A stretch of 16,894 nucleotides of DNA from Candidatus Thiodiazotropha sp. (ex Gloverina cf. vestifex). Lineage in GTDB: Bacteria; Pseudomonadota; Gammaproteobacteria; Chromatiales; Chromatiaceae. The first letter of the stretch is position 1, and the number at the start of each line of letters is the position of its first letter. Below the pieces are notes generated by a model. That model was not told the origin of the DNA. It worked only from the letters and a program-made list of their open reading frames with translations, and made no database searches. The stretch spans positions 1 through 16,894 of the forward strand of contig JAHXHT010000025.1 of assembly GCA_025656435.1 (NCBI GenBank), read 5' to 3'. Shown here one piece after another: positions 8,539 to 14,832 of this stretch. The translations under genes and the position numbers were made by a program.

Positions 8539-9186
8539 ATGACAGGCTGCGTTCTGTTCGACCTCGACGGTACTTTCGCGGATACCGCGCCAGACCTTCA
8601 CATCGCACTCAACCATCTGCTCATCAGTCATGGCCGGTCGGGCATCGACTATGCTGACTTCCGGCCCAGCGTCTCTCATGGCAGTAAAGCAATGTTGAAA
8701 GTCGGCTTCGGTATCGAACCGGATGATCCCGACTTCCTACCTCTGCAGAGGCAGTTTCTCGACCTCTATCAACAGGACATTGCTATCCACACCCGTCTAT
8801 TTACGGGCATGGATGCGCTGATAGAACAATTGGAAACCAAGTCCATCCCCTGGGGAATCGTTACCAATAAGCCTGCCTACCTGACAGACCCGCTTATGCA
8901 ACAGCTGGGACTACAAAACCGAGCCAGCGCCATTGTCAGTGGTGATACGACAGCCTTTGCCAAACCTCATCCAGGGCCTATCCTTCATGCCTGCCGACTG
9001 GCAAAGGCTGAACCTACACACAGCATCTATGTGGGAGACGCACAAAGGGATATCGAGGCAGGCAGAAAAGCCGGCGCCCGCACACTGATCGCACGTTTTG
9101 GTTACCTCTCCGATGAGGACAACCCCGCTGAGTGGCAAGCGGACGGTGAGATTAACCATCCTCTGGATATCCTGGCTTGGCTATAG
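8539..9186 (+). CDS. mupP: HAD phosphatase, probable MupP (MurNAc-6-P phosphatase) or Gph-like
   Basis: This is a haloacid-dehalogenase phosphatase of 215 residues with the nucleophile and acid in FDLDGT (Asp8, Asp10), motif II Thr109 (VTNKP), motif III Lys142 (AKPHP) and the metal-binding GDAQRD (Asp167, Asp171). Automated annotation would call it phosphoglycolate phosphatase. Its place between ubiG and yciK, and stretches such as FLDLYQQDIAIH, DPLMQQLGL and GYLSDEDNPAEW, match what I recall of Pseudomonas MupP. MupP removes the phosphate of N-acetylmuramic acid 6-phosphate in anabolic peptidoglycan recycling. The start is ambiguous between GTG at 8536 and ATG at 8539; I prefer the ATG. No clear ribosome-binding site precedes it, suggesting coupling to ubiG. 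That it is a phosphatase is solid; the substrate is inferred. Confidence 0.85.
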   Translation: MTGCVLFDLDGTFADTAPDLHIALNHLLISHGRSGIDYADFRPSVSHGSKAMLKVGFGIEPDDPDFLPLQRQFLDLYQQDIAIHTRLFTGMDALIEQLETKSIPWGIVTNKPAYLTDPLMQQLGLQNRASAIVSGDTTAFAKPHPGPILHACRLAKAEPTHSIYVGDAQRDIEAGRKAGARTLIARFGYLSDEDNPAEWQADGEINHPLDILAWL

Positions 9187-9204
9187 GGAGGCCCTGAACA
9201 AGTC
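9186..9204 (+). repeat. Left copy of inverted repeat flanking yciK
   Basis: GGGAGGCCCTGAACAAGTC starts at the last base of the mupP stop codon. Its complement, with 16 of 19 bases matching and an exact 11-base core CTGAACAAGTC, lies at 10119-10137. The pair brackets the yciK gene. Confidence 0.55.
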
Positions 9205-9300
9205 TGGCTTATTGACGCGGCTTTAAATGGTGCAGACTCAGTAACAAGGCACACGAACTGGCTATAGACGCTTATCAATTTCCCACAGCACCAAGCCCGT

Positions 9301-9306
9301 TATAAT
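9301..9306 (+). promoter_or_regulatory. yciK: -10 box of a yciK promoter
   Basis: A consensus TATAAT lies 30 bases before the ATG at 9337. Transcription would begin near 9313, downstream of the GTG at 9310, which argues for the ATG at 9337 as the true start. No good -35 hexamer is visible at the usual spacing. Confidence 0.5.
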
Positions 9307-9336
9307 GCTGTGTTCATTCAACCATTAGGTAGCATT

Positions 9337-10074
9337 ATGCAGGATTACCAACCTCACAATTTGTTATTGAAGAACCGAAATATCCTGATTACCGGTGCGG
9401 GCAGTGGCATCGGCCAGGCTGTGGCCAAAGCATTTGCAGCGCATGGTGCTACTGTCATTCTATTAGGACGAAAGAAAAAGAAACTCGAAGAGACCTATGA
9501 CGCCATAGAGTCAGCGGGTGGACCTATGCCCGCCATGATGCCGTTCGATCTGGAGAAAGCACCGACTGCTGACTACTACGCGCTGGGTGAAACCCTGCTA
9601 GATGAATTTGGCGTGCTTCACGGATTGGTCCATTGTGCGGCTCAACTCTCCCTGCTGAGCCGTGTGGATGATTATGATGTGGAAACATGGAACAAAGTCA
9701 TACAGGTCAACCTGACCGCCCCTTTCATTCTCACCCAGGCCTGTCTACCGCTTCTTCGCAAAGCGGATGATGCCTCAGTGATCTTCACCTCAGACAGAAT
9801 CGGTAGAAAAGGAAAGGCCTATTGGGGCGCGTATGCTGTGTCGAAATCGGGTATAGAAGGTCTGATGGAGACCCTGGCCGATGAATTGGAAAACAGTCAA
9901 ATCAGGGTGAATAGCGTCTCCCCCGGACCCACCCAGACAGCACTACGAGCCTGGGCATTTCCCGGAGAGGATCCCCGGCTACTGCCCGAACCTGAAACTC
10001 GAATTCTGAATTATCTCTATCTGGCAGGGCCGGACAGCAGCGGAATTACCGGTCAAAGATTTGACAGTGAATAG
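9337..10074 (+). CDS. yciK: YciK-type short-chain dehydrogenase/reductase
   Basis: This is a classical short-chain NAD(P)-dependent oxidoreductase of 245 residues, cytoplasmic, with unknown physiological substrate. It has the cofactor loop TGAGSGIG (19-26), the NNAG-region variant HCAAQ (99-103), and the catalytic residues Ser152, Tyr166 and Lys170 (YAVSK). SPGPTQT at 195-201 is the typical loop after the sixth strand. The segment RDGKAYWGAYAVSK-like around 157-170 and the overall length fit the YciK branch rather than FabG. The frame extends to a GTG at 9310, but a -10 box lies only a few bases before that codon, so I use the ATG. The gene follows mupP by 150 bp in the same direction, with its own promoter and bracketing inverted repeats. 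Confidence 0.9.
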   Translation: MQDYQPHNLLLKNRNILITGAGSGIGQAVAKAFAAHGATVILLGRKKKKLEETYDAIESAGGPMPAMMPFDLEKAPTADYYALGETLLDEFGVLHGLVHCAAQLSLLSRVDDYDVETWNKVIQVNLTAPFILTQACLPLLRKADDASVIFTSDRIGRKGKAYWGAYAVSKSGIEGLMETLADELENSQIRVNSVSPGPTQTALRAWAFPGEDPRLLPEPETRILNYLYLAGPDSSGITGQRFDSE

Positions 10075-10081
10075 TTCGCGA

Positions 10082-10104
10082 CCTGATGCGGCATCCGCAT
10101 CAGG
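10082..10104. terminator. Strong hairpin after yciK, terminator-like without T-run
   Basis: CCTGATGCGG at 10082-10091 pairs perfectly with CCGCATCAGG at 10095-10104 around a 3-base CAT loop. It lies 8 bases after the yciK stop and between two convergent reading frames. No T-run follows on either strand, so it may protect a 3' end or assist termination rather than act as a textbook intrinsic terminator. Confidence 0.45.
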
Positions 10105-10118
10105 GTGAAGCCGACCAT

Positions 10119-10137
10119 GACTTGTTCAGAGCTTCCT
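10119..10137 (-). repeat. Right copy of inverted repeat flanking yciK
   Basis: GACTTGTTCAGAGCTTCCT is the inverted partner of 9186-9204 (16 of 19 bases, 11-base exact core). It ends at the stop codon of the small minus-strand frame. Confidence 0.55.
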
Positions 10138-10322
10138 TAATAGCACTTGGAGTGGCTCGCCTCGAAATCGTCGATCAGCAATTCCCTGGCCAGTATCGCT
10201 TCATATGCGTCGCTGAATGGTTCAGACCTGCGACCTTCCGATGACGCACTATTTTCTTCAGAAACAGAAATTTGCGATCCTCGCGGCTGTTCCAACTGTG
10301 GCTGTGACATGCTTCGCTTCAT
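10137..10322 (-). CDS. Small hypothetical protein (61 aa), unrecognised
   Basis: I do not recognise this protein. The case that it is a gene rests on signals: the ATG at 10322 is preceded by GGGGAG at exactly 6 bases, a TATTAT -10 candidate lies at 10358-10353, and a PmrA/QseB-like box overlaps the expected -35 region. The 61-residue product is polar, with a Ser/Gln/Glu-rich first half (MKRSMSQPQ, SVSEENSASSEGRR) and a more helical, acidic second half (DAYEAILARELLIDDFEAS). It has no signal peptide or membrane segment and a single cysteine near the end. A longer frame from 10343 exists but would swallow the ribosome-binding site. It converges on yciK. It could still be a chance frame. Confidence 0.5.
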   Translation of the reverse strand: MKRSMSQPQLEQPRGSQISVSEENSASSEGRRSEPFSDAYEAILARELLIDDFEASHSKCY

Positions 10323-10366
10323 GATAAACTCCCCGCAATCCATTTTTTTATAATAATATTCAGATG

Positions 10367-10395
10367 CTTAAAAACCCTCTTAAGCTAACCTTAAG
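10367..10395 (-). promoter_or_regulatory. PmrA/QseB-like response-regulator box
   Basis: CTTAAG at 10379-10384 and CTTAAG at 10390-10395 are separated by exactly five bases (CTAAC), fitting the YTTAAK-N5-YTTAAK pattern of the PmrA/QseB group of OmpR-family regulators. A third half-site, CTTAAA at 10367-10372, lies six bases away. The half-site is palindromic, so orientation is open. Relative to the minus-strand small gene the box spans the -35 region; relative to the plus-strand gene at 10709 it is about 310 bp upstream. Confidence 0.45.
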
Positions 10396-10708
10396 TTTAA
10401 CCCATTTTGAGAATTTTTCGATCAGCATTGCCTGAACACTGTGTAGGAATTTTCTGGCATCTAAGATGCACGCTGGGGGGGGGGGGGAAGCCGCATCAGA
10501 ATATCAGTCTGATCCAACTCAAAAAGTGGTGATTTCCTCTCATTATCTATAAAACCAAATGTGATCCCTGCGAAATAATCGATTTGCTCGGTTATGATGG
10601 GGCTGTAGGTATGCTGGAATCTTTAATAAAGCACGCCAACTAAAGTGGTTCCAGTCACCTAACTCGAATAATTCGCTACCCAAGCGGAATAACCCAGAGA
10701 GGAACATC
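10396..10708. other. Non-coding region with a 13-G run
   Basis: I see no convincing gene here. It contains thirteen consecutive G at 10475-10487, a TATGAT at 10593-10598 that could be a -10 box without a matching -35, and a small palindrome CGAATAATTCG at 10665-10675. The ribosome-binding site of the next gene (AGAGGAA) lies at its end. The upstream promoter of the PA2779/PA2778 pair should be in this stretch but cannot be pinned down. Confidence 0.5.
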
Positions 10709-11092
10709 ATGTCTATCTTTCAGAGAATAATCGCGATAACACTCTCCCTTTCGCTCTTTATGCTACCCATCGGAGTAGCGCAAAGCGCCATCATCGGTAA
10801 TGCCCAACTGATCGATCAGGCCCGGGGACATGAACGAGCTGTGTTGCTCGAAGCACTCGAACGCGAGCAAGTCCATCAATATCTCACTAGCCTGGGCGCT
10901 GATGCAGAGCAGGTAAAAGCACGTCTCGCACAGATGACCGACCAGGAAATCGCAACACTGAGTCAACGTCTGGGCGATCTCCCGGCAGGTGGTGATGCAC
11001 TGGGTGTGATCCTGGTCGTCTTCATTGTATTTGTCGTTACCGATGCCATTGGCGCCACGGACATTTTCCCATTCGTCCACCCTGTTAGATGA
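10709..11092 (+). CDS. PA2779-family exported protein
   Basis: This 127-residue protein matches the PA2779 family (function unknown), always recalled beside a PA2778-family peptidase as it is here. It has a signal peptide (about 1-26, ending VAQSA), a predicted helical acidic middle (34-90), a double glycine at 94-95 in LPAGGDALG and a very hydrophobic C-terminal segment (about 97-111, VILVVFIVFVV), then a short tail with FPF. The topology suggests export with C-terminal membrane anchoring. The start has a clear AGAGGAA ribosome-binding site. Its stop overlaps the next start as ATGA, so the two are translationally coupled. The GG motif, with LS eleven to twelve residues upstream, resembles a C39-type cleavage site; that is my inference. 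Confidence 0.85.
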   Translation: MSIFQRIIAITLSLSLFMLPIGVAQSAIIGNAQLIDQARGHERAVLLEALEREQVHQYLTSLGADAEQVKARLAQMTDQEIATLSQRLGDLPAGGDALGVILVVFIVFVVTDAIGATDIFPFVHPVR

Positions 11093-12051
11093 GGCTATGC
11101 ATCCGGCAAGGCACCCACCTTTGGTTGGGTGTCTTGCTGTCAGGTCTGCTTACCGGTTGTTCCAGCCTCAGGTTGACACCACCCCTTGCAGCACTTCCTG
11201 ACAATATCCCTGCAGCACTTGAGCTGCGTGAGACGCCCTTCTTCCCCCAGGAGCAGAATCATTGTGGTCCAGCTGCCCTGGCAACCCTACTCAACCAGCG
11301 GCAAATCAATGTTTCACCGGAAACTCTGGCGAAACGAACCTACCTGCCGGGACTCAAAGGCAGCCTGCAAATCGAACTGACGGCAACAGCCCGCCAATAT
11401 GGCCTGTTGGTCTATCCCCTTTCGGGCAGACTAAACGACCTGCTGAGTGAAGTGGCTGCGGGAAACCCAGTCCTGATATTGCAGAACCAGGCCTTCCGAT
11501 GGTTTCCCCGCTGGCACTATGCCGTGGTGGTGGGATACGACCTGCACCGGCAGGAACTGATCTTACGCTCCGGCCGGGAGAGACGCTGGATTACCGATTT
11601 CCAAACGTTTCGCAATACCTGGCATAGAGCCGATAACTGGGGCATCCTTACCCTGCCAACTGATACTGTGCCGGCAACGGCATCCGTGTTGACCTACCTC
11701 GGTGCCGCTAACGATCTGGCAATGTCGAATCAGGCCACTGCTGCACATCTGGCCTATCAGACAGCTACAAAGCAGTGGCCGGAAGATGCCATGGCCTGGT
11801 TGACGCTGGGCAACAGCGCTTATACCAAAGCAGAGTGGCAATTGGCGACAGACGCTTTTCAGGCAGCAGTAAAATTGGCACCGGAAAATCCATCAGCATG
11901 GAACAATCTCGCCTACGCCCTGCTTGCCCTTGAGCGTAGTGATGCCGCGATAGCTGCCATTGAACAGGCCCTGGTCATTTCTCCAGAAGACCCAAATCTG
12001 CTGGGTTCCAGACAAGAGATTCTGAGACGCACCGCCCAGCCAGAAATGTGA
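11089..12051 (+). CDS. PA2778-family lipoprotein: C39-like cysteine peptidase with TPR repeats
   Basis: The 320-residue protein begins with a lipoprotein signal and lipobox LTGC (lipidated Cys24), so it acts outside the inner membrane. A C39-like papain-fold domain follows (about 48-190), with the oxyanion glutamine in FFPQEQNHCGPAAL (Gln54), nucleophile Cys59 and His143 in WHYAVVVGYD. The acidic third residue usual in C39 enzymes (DP after the next strand) is replaced here by ILRSGRERR, so the triad may be non-standard, perhaps using Asp151. The C-terminal part has two clear TPR units (about 234-267 and 268-301, both ending APENP/SPEDP). Its start overlaps the upstream PA2779-family stop by ATGA. 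Known biology of the family is unclear; a protease acting on, or with, its partner is inferred. Confidence 0.88.
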   Translation: MRLCIRQGTHLWLGVLLSGLLTGCSSLRLTPPLAALPDNIPAALELRETPFFPQEQNHCGPAALATLLNQRQINVSPETLAKRTYLPGLKGSLQIELTATARQYGLLVYPLSGRLNDLLSEVAAGNPVLILQNQAFRWFPRWHYAVVVGYDLHRQELILRSGRERRWITDFQTFRNTWHRADNWGILTLPTDTVPATASVLTYLGAANDLAMSNQATAAHLAYQTATKQWPEDAMAWLTLGNSAYTKAEWQLATDAFQAAVKLAPENPSAWNNLAYALLALERSDAAIAAIEQALVISPEDPNLLGSRQEILRRTAQPEM

Positions 12052-12110
12052 GGGGGAAATATCACCCGGCTAAACAGACTGTCAGGTGGTCAACCGGTCA
12101 GACAAAGCAG

Positions 12111-13826
12111 CTATCGCTTTTTAGCATCATCCTTGACCAGATCGTAATTGTCATTCCTGACGCCTCGCATCAATAGATCCACATTGTCCCTCGGCACGTC
12201 CAACATCTGCAGTGCGATGGCGCCAAGCCGCAGACTGCTCTCCAGGATCTCTGGGAATGCATGAGTGGCCCCTGCACTGACCAAGTGCCCGCACGCCTCG
12301 AGATCCCTCGCACGAGAAATAATAGGCACATGAGGAAAAGCATTGCGCATATGCGATATGGCACGCAGCGCAGTTGGGCCATTATCAATGGTAAGCACCA
12401 CCAGCGATGCACGCCCCACATCTACCGTATCGAGCAGGTCACCATGACTGATATCACCATAGAAGACCGGAAAACCATCCTGCTTGCCTTGCGCCACCCG
12501 GTCAGGTCGAGTGTCGAATACAACGAAAGGGACACCGCTGGTATGCAACAGAACAGCCACTGTGTGCCCTACTCTGCCATAGCCACCGATAATGACACGC
12601 TTACCGGCTTCTCCATGTTCGTCTGTCTCGTCTGCCGATTGATCGCCCGAGGTCCTACTCTCATGATGTTGAGAGAGCGTATCGCTAAGCCTGACCAGCA
12701 GCGGCGTCATCAGCATTGTCGCTGAAATCACACCCACCGCCATGATAAACGTCCTGTCATCGATCACCTGCAGCGTTACGGCCGAGCCGAATAAGACGAA
12801 TCCAAATTCTCCACCCTGGGCCAGATAGAAGCTGACCTTCATTGCGATATCTTTCGAGTGTCCGAAGGCGAGCGCAAGGAGGAAAAGCACAAGCAATTTA
12901 ATGGCAACAATAGCGATGATGTGCTGAACAAAGGTCAGTGGTTCTTGAAACAACGACGCAAAATCGATCGACATCCCAACAGCCACGAAAAAAAGGCTCA
13001 TCAACAGCCCCTTATAGGGTTCGATGAACGCCTGAATCTGCAATCGGTAACTTGAGCCTGAAAACATCATGCCCATCACGAAGGCCCCAAGCGCCATCGA
13101 CAGACCTGCCTGATCCATTGCCCATGCAGAGAGAAAAACCGCCAGCATGACCACCAGTAGAAAACCCTCACGATTCCCCTGGATAGCCAGCTTATTTAAC
13201 GCATAGGGCAGAAGGTAACGGCCCATTCCCCATACCACCAGAATCATGCCGATAACAATAGCAATCTGCTCCCACAAGGGTACCTCGGCAGACAGCGGCC
13301 CCGTGTCGGAAAGAATCGGCACCACCGCCAGCAACGGCACGATAGCCAGATCCTGCATTAATAGGATAGAAAAGGCCGTGGTACCGTGTCGGCTGGCGAT
13401 TTCACCTCTCTCCAGCAGCAGCTGCAGTACAAATGCGGTGGATGAAAGTGCGAAGGTGAGACCGATCAATAGCGACAGCATCAAATCGTAATCGTGCAGA
13501 CTCATGTAAAGAGCGATCACGAGACCGCTCAAGAGTATCTGCAGAGAACCCAGGCCAAACACCTCCCGCCGCATATCCCAGAGGCGACCGGGATTCATCT
13601 CCAATCCAATGAGAAAAAGCAGCAGGACCACACCCAACTCAGTGAAATGGCGAACATCCTCCACGTGTTCAGTCACGTATGGGCCTGGGGAATAGGGTCC
13701 GACCACAATACCTGCCACCAAGAGACCCAATACTGAACCCAACCCAAGATGCTTGAACAACGCCACTGCCACTGATGTGACCAGCAGCAATAATAGAGCG
13801 GAAAAAAGAAAGGTATCCAGATGCAT
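12111..13826 (-). CDS. KefB/KefC-type monovalent cation:proton antiporter with RCK domain
   Basis: This is an integral inner-membrane CPA2 antiporter of 571 residues that exchanges K+ (or Na+) for protons. Residues 1-380 form about twelve hydrophobic helices, with family motifs GLLVAGIVVGP (34-44), FLIGLEMNP (71-79), the Gln-Asp pair at 158-159 in LLMQDLAIVPLL and AQGGEFGFVL (336-345). A hydrophilic linker (about 381-408) leads to a TrkA-N/RCK nucleotide-binding domain with GGYGRVG (414-420) and the ribose-binding acid in VFDTRP (436-441). No TrkA-C domain is visible after about 550. Whether it is gated by glutathione adducts like KefB/KefC cannot be told, and no kefF/kefG ancillary gene is adjacent. 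It converges on the PA2778 gene with a 59-bp gap that holds no clear terminator. Confidence 0.93.
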   Translation of the reverse strand: MHLDTFLFSALLLLLVTSVAVALFKHLGLGSVLGLLVAGIVVGPYSPGPYVTEHVEDVRHFTELGVVLLLFLIGLEMNPGRLWDMRREVFGLGSLQILLSGLVIALYMSLHDYDLMLSLLIGLTFALSSTAFVLQLLLERGEIASRHGTTAFSILLMQDLAIVPLLAVVPILSDTGPLSAEVPLWEQIAIVIGMILVVWGMGRYLLPYALNKLAIQGNREGFLLVVMLAVFLSAWAMDQAGLSMALGAFVMGMMFSGSSYRLQIQAFIEPYKGLLMSLFFVAVGMSIDFASLFQEPLTFVQHIIAIVAIKLLVLFLLALAFGHSKDIAMKVSFYLAQGGEFGFVLFGSAVTLQVIDDRTFIMAVGVISATMLMTPLLVRLSDTLSQHHESRTSGDQSADETDEHGEAGKRVIIGGYGRVGHTVAVLLHTSGVPFVVFDTRPDRVAQGKQDGFPVFYGDISHGDLLDTVDVGRASLVVLTIDNGPTALRAISHMRNAFPHVPIISRARDLEACGHLVSAGATHAFPEILESSLRLGAIALQMLDVPRDNVDLLMRGVRNDNYDLVKDDAKKR

Positions 13827-14196
13827 AAATAGCTTTTCTATGTTGGGTTCATGTTGAAAACGCCGATCAGTATCTTGAATCTCAGAGCTGAAACTAAGCC
13901 ATCAATACCATTCCAACAATTTATGAACGCTGATGGGAGACTCCATCGTGGTAACCCCATGTGGTCAGACGAGGGTAATCCCTTAAATTCTTAACTCACC
14001 ATGAGTTGGTTTCTGCAATAGTGCGTTTTAGTTATGATTATGTCATGCCTTATTGACGATTCAATGAACATTCACAACCAAACACCAGACAAACCACAGT
14101 TTTTGTTGGGTAATGACATATTGAATTGCAGATTATGTGGACTAGCTTCAACCATATTGCTACTTAAATGTTCACCGCCTCCCGGGAGAATGGAAG
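13827..14196. other. Non-coding divergent region upstream of the antiporter
   Basis: This 370-bp stretch is AT-rich and must hold the promoters of the minus-strand antiporter and the plus-strand small gene. I see one short inverted repeat, AACTCA-CCA-TGAGTT at 13993-14007, and the GGGAGAATGGAAG ribosome-binding region at its right end. A long plus-strand frame starts here but overlaps two better small genes in another frame and reads like noise. Confidence 0.5.
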
Positions 14197-14433
14197 ATGA
14201 TCAATTTCGACGCGAATGCCGTAGTCCATATCAACGAATCACTCTCTGCCGATCAAATTCACGATATCGAAAGAGAGCTGTCAGGAGTGAGAGGTGTGGT
14301 GAGCGCCTGTGCACATGTAAAGACACCCCATCTGCTGGTAGTGGATTACGACCCGCAAGCCATTCACTCCAGAGAACTATTACGCCATTTCGAGCGCAGT
14401 GGCCTGCATGCCGCACTGATTGGCGGGATTTAA
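14197..14433 (+). CDS. Small HMA-fold-like protein lacking CxxC
   Basis: The 78-residue sequence shows the beta-alpha-beta-beta-alpha-beta pattern of heavy-metal-associated domains: AVVHINESL (strand), SADQIHDIERELSGV (helix), RGVVSACAHV and HLLVVDYD (strands), HSRELLRHFERSGL (helix), HAALIGG (strand). The metal-binding CxxC that normally follows the first strand is absent; the only cysteine is Cys38. It therefore probably keeps the fold for another role, such as protein interaction, and copper binding should not be assumed. The start has GGAG about 8 bases upstream. It lies 102 bp before the seven-cysteine gene. I do not recognise a named family. Confidence 0.75.
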   Translation: MINFDANAVVHINESLSADQIHDIERELSGVRGVVSACAHVKTPHLLVVDYDPQAIHSRELLRHFERSGLHAALIGGI

Positions 14434-14535
14434 TAGGCAACCTGCCAGGAAACCTAACATCCATACGCACAGGGGACAGCATCTCCCGGGATAAGGTAAG
14501 ATGGGGCCGACTGGAGGAAACGCAGAACAATAAAT

Positions 14536-14781
14536 ATGCACAAACCCAAAAGGTTCAACATACCTCTCGAGACACTGTTAGATGCGAAAAAGTGCTCCAA
14601 ACACCATGCCTGTCTGACGGACCACGACTACCGGCTCTGTGGCATCAGGATCACCACCGAGAATCATGCCCGTATGATTTGCGGCAAAGGGGCGGAATGT
14701 CCCTACAGTTCCAGCCTGGGTGACAAGACTGTCTGCACTTGTCCGGTGAGGCACGCCATTTTTAGAAAGTATGGCGTGTAA
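14536..14781 (+). CDS. Small cysteine-rich protein, possible metal or Fe-S binder
   Basis: The 81-residue product has seven cysteines (20, 26, 35, 49, 55, 67, 69) and several histidines. The spacing C-x5-C occurs twice (20/26 and 49/55) and a CTC pair closes the set. The stretch ICGKGAECPYSSSLGDKTVCTCPVR has the look of a conserved small-protein motif, and there is no signal peptide or membrane segment. Metal or Fe-S binding is an inference from the cysteines only. A strong GGAGG lies about 18 bases before the ATG, farther than ideal. No alternative in-frame start is closer, so the start is slightly uncertain. I do not recognise a named family. Confidence 0.65.
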   Translation: MHKPKRFNIPLETLLDAKKCSKHHACLTDHDYRLCGIRITTENHARMICGKGAECPYSSSLGDKTVCTCPVRHAIFRKYGV

Positions 14782-14832
14782 CTGCTGTTACATGCTCCAA
14801 GCCAGCCAACTCAGTACCAAAATATTTTAGAC

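Noticed and set aside
9310..9336. GTG start of yciK at 9310
   Set aside because: A TATAAT box at 9301-9306 puts the expected transcript start at about 9313, after this codon, and the family N-terminus fits the ATG at 9337.
10147..10353. Plus-strand frame opposite the small minus-strand gene
   Set aside because: It lacks a ribosome-binding site, while the minus-strand frame has a well-spaced GGGGAG and a promoter.
12052..12110. Terminator between the convergent PA2778 and antiporter genes
   Set aside because: Only short imperfect pairings are visible and there is no T-run on either strand after a stem.
14034..14723. A 229-codon plus-strand frame
   Set aside because: It overlaps the HMA-like and cysteine-rich genes in another frame, is rich in Arg/Ser/Cys typical of an out-of-frame reading, and has no ribosome-binding site or recognisable motif.
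14744..14771. Hairpin CACGCCAT/ATGGCGTG at the end of the cysteine-rich gene as a terminator
   Set aside because: It lies within the coding sequence and no T-run follows.
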